Origin: Fasciola hepatica
Lineage: Eukaryota > Platyhelminthes > Trematoda > Plagiorchiida > Fasciolidae
NCBI GenBank assembly: GCA_948099385.1
Contig: CANUEZ040000129.1
Coordinates: 8,314,501-8,378,500 of the forward strand
Length of the DNA: 64,000 nucleotides
Direction of reading: 5' to 3'
Below, piece after piece: positions 57,300 through 64,000 of the stretch. The first letter of the stretch is position 1. Every line of letters starts with the position of its first letter. Made by a program: the position numbers and the translations under genes. Under the pieces are notes generated by a model, which made no database searches, was not told the origin of the DNA, and was given only the letters and a program-made list of their open reading frames with translations.

Positions 57300-58200
57300 C
57301 TAACCTGTTTGGATTCAGTACCTGATCCAAAGACTGACTCCTGGTTCTCAACACCTCACGCCAAACTCAGCATTTCTGATACGGTGTTTCCACCATAATC
57401 GAACAACACCACAAACACGTCGGTGCTCAAGTTCCGATGGTATTCGCCCAATTTCTACCCTTAACGGCCAAGTTTTTGAAACATATACGAGAACGGATCG
57501 ACCCGCCGCATTGCAGGCTCCACCTCCAACAGACTGTTGGACGTCACGCCTGCACCTGCGCCACAGATGAAGGAGTTTGGCCAAGGCCAAACGAGCCTTC
57601 TGTGTACTCGACGACACTTTGTCCGATATCTGTCTACCCGGTAGAATGAAACCGCCCAGGTAACAAAACGTATCTATTTTAGATGGAGCTTCGCCTGTCA
57701 AAACAAAGTTTGATGTTGCGCCAACCTAGTAGTGAAACAGCATTTGACACCTTAGACGTCTAATAAGCAACCCAAACACTTTTATTTCGCTGTTAAGGCT
57801 ATCTAATAGAGCTTAAGACCTAAATGGGTCTCCTCTCAGGAGAAAAATCTCGTCGGCTTACTCCTAGGCAAACAGTTGACTGCTGAACAAAGATCGATGC
57901 TGCTGATCCCACACGTGGATAGGGTTATCTCAAGACGATTCAACTCAGAATTGCAGACGAAGGGTGAAGGAGGACAGTCCTGACGAACACCACTTCCAGT
58001 AGTGAGCGCGAGTAAAACATCGCCGTGGGCAAGAACCCGGCTTCGGCTGCCGGCAACAAAATCTTTGGTACCTTTGCTTTGCTTCTCGATCGCTACTGCA
58101 TGTTCCAACTAAAAGATTTCGTCTAATGGAAGTTGGGGACCCTTCATTTTTTAACGTCACTTTTGCATGCCGTTGACTCTTCAGTCGCTGCAGCATAGCA
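57300..58200 (-). pseudogene. RTE-like LINE reverse transcriptase remnant
   Basis: Minus strand. From about 58200: SRSRVLAHGDV then TTGSGVRQDCPPSPFVCNSE (the FxxxxGVRQGCPLSPFLFN box) near 58010-57950; after frame changes, 57701-57348 reads KIDTFCYLGGFILPGRQISD, KARLALAKLLHLWRR, RSVLVYVSKTWPLRVE and VRLWWKHRIRNAE. These match the order YLGSxIxxxG, ARxAFxxLxxLW, VLLYGxETWxL and RxxWWxxRxxN seen in the C-terminal half of RTE-clade reverse transcriptases. The active-site box is not preserved in a readable frame. Confidence 0.75.
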
Positions 58201-61200
58201 CTTCAGATCGATTATTCATCCCTTTCGCCATTTCCACATTGGACGTTTCATCTTTTCGTTCTGGACAGGTCTCATGAAGCTCTGTTTGTTGTCTTCCCCC
58301 GATAACCACTAAATATCAACTCTACGCTCACATCCCATGTGCTTCATATGCTTTAATATTAGGCGTGCAAGCTTGCGGTCTTCAAATCCACCGTAGCTTC
58401 TAGCCCAAGATGGATTCATCAATATATTTTCATTTAAACGCTGATACTTCTTGACTCCCCTTTGATAAAATAATCCGCTGAGGGGTCCACTGCCTGTCTT
58501 CCTCTGGTCATTTTTTCCAGGAGCACTCCGAAACTTTCCCTTCGGGATGTGTTAGCTATCTTCCGTGTGACCAACGCCGTCCGTATACAGCACATAGGTT
58601 TTGCCAGTACAATCTCGCATTGTGCCACAATATTCTATTTGTGATGCTCTATCCACTTTCCTTTTATAGCTCGTCATCCATACCCCCAGCATTCTTAGAG
58701 GCCTACTAACGACTCTCAGTATCCCTCGTCTGTGACAATTTCACTTTCTTGAAAATTCTAGGCAGGCAAGATATATTTGGTTGGGTTGCACGTCCCAGCT
58801 ACTGTGGTCATTTTCGGTGGCATTTATTCAAAAACCTAACTTTTTCAAGTGAACTCTTTCGTCGCCAGCTGACTAACATGGTGGTAAAAACCTGCTGCGG
58901 CCGGTGTTCTGCAGAAAGCTGCCAAATGGAGCTTAAGTGGTGGTTCATCAAATATTGAGGGAAAAAACTATCTGCTGTGTGGAATACCTCGATTCTTTCA
59001 CGGCCCACTCTGTAGGTTTGGTATACTGCTTTGTGATACTTCAAACCACTTCAATAAGGTTAGTTATTCGGTTGTCAGTGGTAGAAATAACCGCCGTTTG
59101 TCATTGGTGGACTGGTCATATATAGCCGAGGACCCACAGAATATTCGTCTTTCTGTTGCGTCTAGTACAGTCCGGTTGGCGAAGTGAAGCAAGCACGACT
59201 GGTTTCTCCAGATTTTAAGCAGTTCAATGCTGGCTTTCGGAAGTTCCAACCTTGCCATCTGAAGAAAGAGAGAGCCGATGGTGGACTTGGGTGAAAATGG
59301 TCAGTGGGTTCAATGCGGCACCCGCGGACGATAGGAGTATAATAGGGGTGCGCAATTTCATAACCATGACAACCATCGCCTTGTACATTTCAAGACATAT
59401 TAGCGCCGAATCCGCGACATTCGAATGACCCCTAGGTGATTTTCAGGTCCATGCCATTTTGTCTTGTATCTCCGTTGGTGCAGCCTTTGCTCGTTAACCG
59501 ATACAGTTGGTGCGTGTCCTCATCCGTGAGCGCAAATTTATACAAGGACTTTGACAAAACGGCGGATGTTTCATGCGCTCTCGATAACTCTCTCCTAGTC
59601 TGGGAACTGCATGGTTTTATTCGTAAAAAGGGAAAACATATAGGTTGTGAGTAGGGGTGTCCACGGTTTGCACACAGCGCATTGGTGCGACTGTTTAAGG
59701 CGACCAAAAATTGAGGCCTATATTCCGCTGATTAGTTCTGTCTCTCATCAGTGAATTCACGCCATCAACCGGCAGTCGTGTCGCTCACGGTTTTGTTGGC
59801 TCGATACGGGGCCCTCGTTATAGTGCTCTCTGCCAATGAGGCTAGGCCGCCTCTCGAATGGCGAGCTGGACCATACCTCGCAGCCGGGTTACCGCGTACT
59901 ATCTGTGTTGATCCATGTGGGAGGTGCATATCATCAGGTGTGAGTGAAATGTTTGCTGAACGGGGTCGTTATCCGTAAATGAAACCTCAAATTGCGTGCT
60001 GTAGCTACGGCGTTTTTGGGCTTGGCACAAACTGTAACAAAATGTAATTAAGTCCGCTGCCATAGGAAATTGGCGGAACTATTCAAGATTGTAGCTATAT
60101 AATGGCCGAAATCCATGAGTTACTCGAATAATTTGTGGCTCTGGTGGCATTGCTTGACTTCCGGTTTGTGTGCTTGCTATGAGTTTGTGAAAAGGTAAAG
60201 TTCATAAAAGATGTGTGACATATCCTCTATGATGTAAGCGATATGATCTAAGGGACCGAATTCCCTGGGTGGATATCGGTCAGTGGTCGACTGCTCACAA
60301 ATCTCATTTGCTTGTGCCCATTAAAGGCCGTTTTTCCCCTCCGCATGTGAGTACGTGGTCAAACACGGTGGCTATTAAATGAAGCTCGATTCATTCCGGC
60401 GCGAACGGAGTTGTTTACTTGATTTAACAAGCTGGGGCAGTGCTGTGTTGCAGCTATTTGCGCGTGCTGAATATTTTTTCGTAGCGAGTACAGCTTCCGA
60501 TGCACCTTGAATCACCACCTGTCATCGAGGGCTGAAAAGATGGTAAAGTTCGGTAAACCCATCATATCCGTAGAGAAGCTCTCATGTAGCCGTAACAACA
60601 TGCAGTTCAAACGGCTATTACTTCCACACCGGGACAGAATTTTATAGTGTTGTGTGAAATGGGCTTTCATGCAATTATTCAGAGCTTTAAATTGTGTTGA
60701 ACCTTTACTTCACAGGATTTTTACAATTTTTGGGTTCGTAGGAGAGGACCTCTTCACCCTAGCATACGACCTAAGAATGGCGGGATCAAACCACGCAATT
60801 CGGGTTTCTATCGGTGCTTCTAGCACTGAAAGACTAGTTAAAGATATTTTCCCCCACCGTCGGTCAACTCACAAAGTGCGGGGCACTAGGCCGTAGGTAA
60901 GAAAATAGTCATTATAGTTGAGTTTGCCGCCAAGTTGACTACCAACAGGCCATGAAGTTGCAAAGTTCACCAGAATGGATGCTGTACTGCCTTAGGATAT
61001 GTCAAGCAAATAATTGCAGTTGATTCCCACCACAATGTAGCCGCGTGGTTCCTGAAGCTGTTCATAAGCAAAAGTGTGAGCTTTTACGGTAATTTCCGGG
61101 AAAGTCTGTTGTATATGTAAAGTTCTAATGAGATGACGCAGTAATTCCTCACTGGGCTTTCCAGCTGACTTGTATAGCGTCACTTCTTTAGAAAGTAAAC

Positions 61201-63038
61201 ATGGTAAATATTCCACCAAAGAGCAACCCTAAATCAGGTATTACTTCATGGCGCATGCAACCAACCAAAGAGGAACTGAACAAGTTTCTCTGGCATTGTA
61301 ACCTTGGGTTCATAGCACTAGCATTGACGTGCAGTGTCACACGAAATAGGTCCACATGTCCAACTCTCACATGTCGGAAATAGATACAAGAATTTTATAG
61401 AACTGGCAAGTAAACAAAATGTTCTCTAGAGCAAAACATCCTCGTGATGGAACAAATATGAAAGGGGTTCCAATATAATGCGATAGCTATTCTCATTATA
61501 TTTTGTCCTAATCTTCGGGTAAAACTATAAATCGATTTCGGTACAAATGCATATGCATGCTTTTTCTCAGATATATTGGGCTAATTTATTAATAAATAAC
61601 TGATAACCAATCCAGATAAGCGCCGAATATTTTGAGAGGCACCAAATGTCATAAAATTATTTAGGTGATGATACGCAGCTAAACAAATTGTGCCTCTGCA
61701 ACCGATGCTGACCAGCAGCCTTCCACATACCTCGTTCGCAAGTCCATCGAGGCAGGCTGGATGAACTGAAGCAGGTGAATTCGAAAAATGGAAAAGCTAG
61801 CTGAAGGCGCAATTCGGCAAACAAGATAGAAACGGCGGGACTGAAAACCACTTTCAAAGGTTAATCACACCCGCGATCAACGTGTAATTATCCATATTCA
61901 TCACTATCATTATCAAGCGATATGTTGGAACGCTTGTGCGGGCTACTCAGGCTTCCTCAGCAGCTCATAGAGGCCGGGAATGACTGGAGACACTACTGCT
62001 AGTAATACTTGATTGCAGCAAAGCCCTTGGAGTCCGCCTATGAGCTGCATCAGCCGAACCTAAGTCGCACTGCCTGCTTTGGCTTCCTGGTGACATGAAA
62101 ATGCATTGTAAATTTTGAGCAAGCTGAAGGCAACGCCAGACTGACGCTTCGGAGGCGTACTGATGAGAGGTGAACAGAACTGATCCGCGCGACGACTTGG
62201 CATGCCATGGCTTTGGAGGTCATCAGAAGTGTTATGGATGAAAGGGTCAGAGATCTGAACCGAATTAACTGGCAAATCGCCATAGAAATTCAGGTACCGA
62301 GAAGTTTAGCGGAGCGGATGGACGAAATATCACATTGAAGCTGGTATAAGAGCGAAAACGAACTATACCTTTTATTGTCAATACAGCTGGGTAAGCGGAG
62401 TACGGTAACAAATCAGCAGGAATGGATGGGCCCTGAGCTGCTTCAAAAAGAAAGCTCGGGAGGGCCGCAGTTGGCTGTAATGAACATCCGGGTAAACCTC
62501 TTTCCGGTGCACACATAACTGAGGATTTGTAGCGTTACCTTGCTGAATGAATCACACTTTACCTTATTCCTTATTCATTTATATATCGCTGCAATATACT
62601 AGGTCAATCCTTCTTGGAGCTTTTTATTCAAATTTGTCTCAATACCATGCAGACTTGGCTTCGAGGAGGACTACATCGCCGAATGGTTCTAGCTGCTAAT
62701 TTGAAAGTCCTCAGTTCCCGATGGACGACGAAACCTCGTTGATGACAGAGTCGATGCAGCATCACCCGGAGTGGACCTGGAACAGTTTTTGGGTACACTT
62801 CTCGTAATGTTGCAGAATGTATGGATGAACTCACCTCTCGGTGAGTTTTGCAGTTAATTTACCTTGCTGAGATCGGCAGCATGGCTAATTTGTTTAAAAA
62901 CACATTATCGTTATTAGAGGCTGTCGCACAGATCCAGGATTGATAACTGGGCCATCGATGTTATCTAGAATTGCTGAACCTGAAAGTAGACTTATTTATT
63001 ACGCAAGTCAGGACTTATGACGAAGCAATAAAGGGGTC
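58201..63038. other. unassigned 4.8 kb
   Basis: Only short frames (all under about 92 codons) on both strands. Pyrimidine-rich + strand at 58200-58740. No domain, RNA gene or clear repeat that I can support. 62880-63038 may hold decayed BEL pol sequence leading into the fragment at 63039. Confidence 0.4.
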
Positions 63039-63450
63039 ATGGGCAGGGATGCTAACAGATCCCCGATGAACAAGACGCTAGTAAAACTGGATCCAGTTTT
63101 ATTAGATGGGCCGATTTGTGTTAAAGGACGAAAGATTTATTCCAGTCAGCCCCAGGGAGTGAAACATCCCGCGATACTAACCAAGGCTCATCCTACCATG
63201 GACTCACTGATCCGATGGTATCACACGGCTGGGGAACTTACAGGACCATTCCAGACACTGGCAGCCTTTTTACAAACTGTTTGGGACTTTGAAGGGAGGA
63301 GCTTCCGTGGAGCGTGTACTTGGAGGTTGTTGGAAGGATTGAAGGAAATTAGAAAATTCAGGCAAACAAAGGTTACCCCTTTAGCCTACCACTGGAGTCC
63401 AACAAGGCTGTCTAAGACGGAGCTCTTAAAACCTTTGAAGCGAACGTGAG
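63039..63450 (+). pseudogene. BEL/Pao integrase fragment (zinc region), third BEL
   Basis: Open frame with LVKLDPVLLDGPICVKGRKI, KHPAILTKAHPTMDSLIRWY then HTAGELTGPFQTLAAF, and FEGRSFRGACTWRLLEGLKE. In BEL/Pao the matching order is LDG-x-I-x-V-GGR, KHPxILPxxHxxxxLIxxxH, the H-x-G segment and the CxxC region. The two Cys of the zinc motif are only partly recognisable. Distinct in sequence from BEL-1 and BEL-2. It stops near 63450, where RTE sequence takes over. Confidence 0.65.
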
Positions 63451-63559
63451 ATATGTCTCCGAAACAAGCTCAGAACACCCAATTTCAGTCTTACCACTTC
63501 GCTCCACAGATAACAGCTCGGGTTCTCGTTTCAATGTTCGCGAGTCGTGCAATTCCATG

Positions 63560-64000
63560 TCCAGTGCTCATGGTCATACTGGTTCTGACATCGCTCTGAA
63601 AGGGAAGGTTGAGCTGGCACTCCTCGACTGGATCTCAGTCAGCAGCCATACGTGTGCAGTCCGGCTGAGTGGTTCTGTGCATGTCAATGGCACCAGCGTG
63701 AAGCGCCAATGTTTGTCTGTCGTTTCTATGTATAAGGTCACTGAGACTAAAGACGAACTGTACCAGGATTTGTGCCAACTGCTCCGCAGCGTGAGCTCTA
63801 CGGACATCATGGTTGTGGCTGATGGTTTTATTGCTCAAGTTAGAAGCCTAGACGAGGCAGAAAATAATGTGGGAGACCGATTTGGCGTTCCAGCCGATCT
63901 AACTGGTTAACGGTGATCGACTCACTCAACTATGTTCCGACCATGGGCATTTCCTAGGGAGTACAAATTTTCCACGCAAAATGTGACACCTACTAAATCA
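63560..64000 (+). pseudogene. RTE-like LINE endonuclease fragment, runs off the window
   Basis: Reads ELALLDWISVSSHTCAVRLS, RQCLSVVSMYKVTETKDELY, QDLCQLLRSVSSTDIMVVAD, GFIAQVRSLDEAENNVGDRF, GVPADLTG, then in another frame GDRLTQLCSDHGHFLGSTNF. This is the endonuclease order of RTE-clade LINEs (VxxYAPT, FYxxL, VVAGDFNAQVG, GxFGxG, GxRLxxLCxxHxLxxxxTxF). The catalytic GDFNA box reads DGFIA, so the Asp and Asn are not in place, and there is a frameshift near 63908. Same clade as the fragment at 57300-58200 but opposite strand. Confidence 0.75.

Noticed and set aside
1..64000. CRISPR array, bacterial operon, rRNA or tRNA gene
   Set aside because: No regularly spaced direct repeats with unique spacers, no ribosome-binding-site pattern, and no clear rRNA or cloverleaf sequence noticed. 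The content is eukaryotic retroelements.

Overview
The window looks like repeat-dense intergenic DNA from an animal genome. The set of element types (Ty3/gypsy with a -1 gag-pol shift, BEL/Pao with DUF1759-type gag, CR1-like and RTE-like LINEs, a Penelope-like element) would fit a flatworm such as a tapeworm or fluke, but that is an inference; there is no host marker gene. I found no convincing host protein-coding gene, rRNA, tRNA or CRISPR array. Nearly everything I can identify is a retroelement or its debris.

Layout. 1-660 is a decayed LINE reverse transcriptase (- strand) and 1228-2345 a decayed Penelope-like element (+). 3560-6060 is a pyrimidine-rich dispersed repeat with a recognisable core (R1). 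From 6113 to 23034 there is a three-level nest: an old Ty3/gypsy element on the - strand (gypsy-1) was split inside its integrase zinc-binding region by a BEL/Pao element on the + strand (BEL-1, 7073-20243, 5-bp target duplication CGGGC). BEL-1 was then split inside pol by a second BEL/Pao copy on the - strand (BEL-2, 12277-18801, target duplication CCCAC). LTR differences agree with the order: 6/377 for BEL-1, 1/377 for BEL-2.

Gypsy-2 (23085-28764) lies beside gypsy-1. It is the freshest element: its two 412-bp LTRs are identical by eye, it has a 4-bp target duplication, intact gag, and pol broken only by one frameshift late in integrase. Its gag-pol junction carries a complete -1 ribosomal frameshift signal.

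Further right are a CR1-like LINE (about 30-34.4 kb, +), another LINE fragment (36.4-37.7 kb, +), and a second R1 repeat (- strand) split by an old gypsy element (gypsy-3, 40051-50340). The 5' LTR of gypsy-3 is itself interrupted by about 5.2 kb that includes a LINE on the - strand. The right end holds more pyrimidine-rich repeat with a third R1 core, an RTE-like fragment (-), a long stretch I could not assign, a BEL integrase fragment and the start of an RTE endonuclease that runs off the window.

The two strongest observations are (1) the gypsy-2 slippery heptamer with a perfect 12-bp hairpin placed exactly on the gag stop codon, and (2) a mosaic pattern of near-identity and divergence between the inverted arms of BEL-1 and BEL-2, in which every defect shared by both copies falls in a near-identical tract and every BEL-1-only defect falls in a divergent one. 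That pattern suggests gene conversion. I did not find a convincing new non-transposon system.
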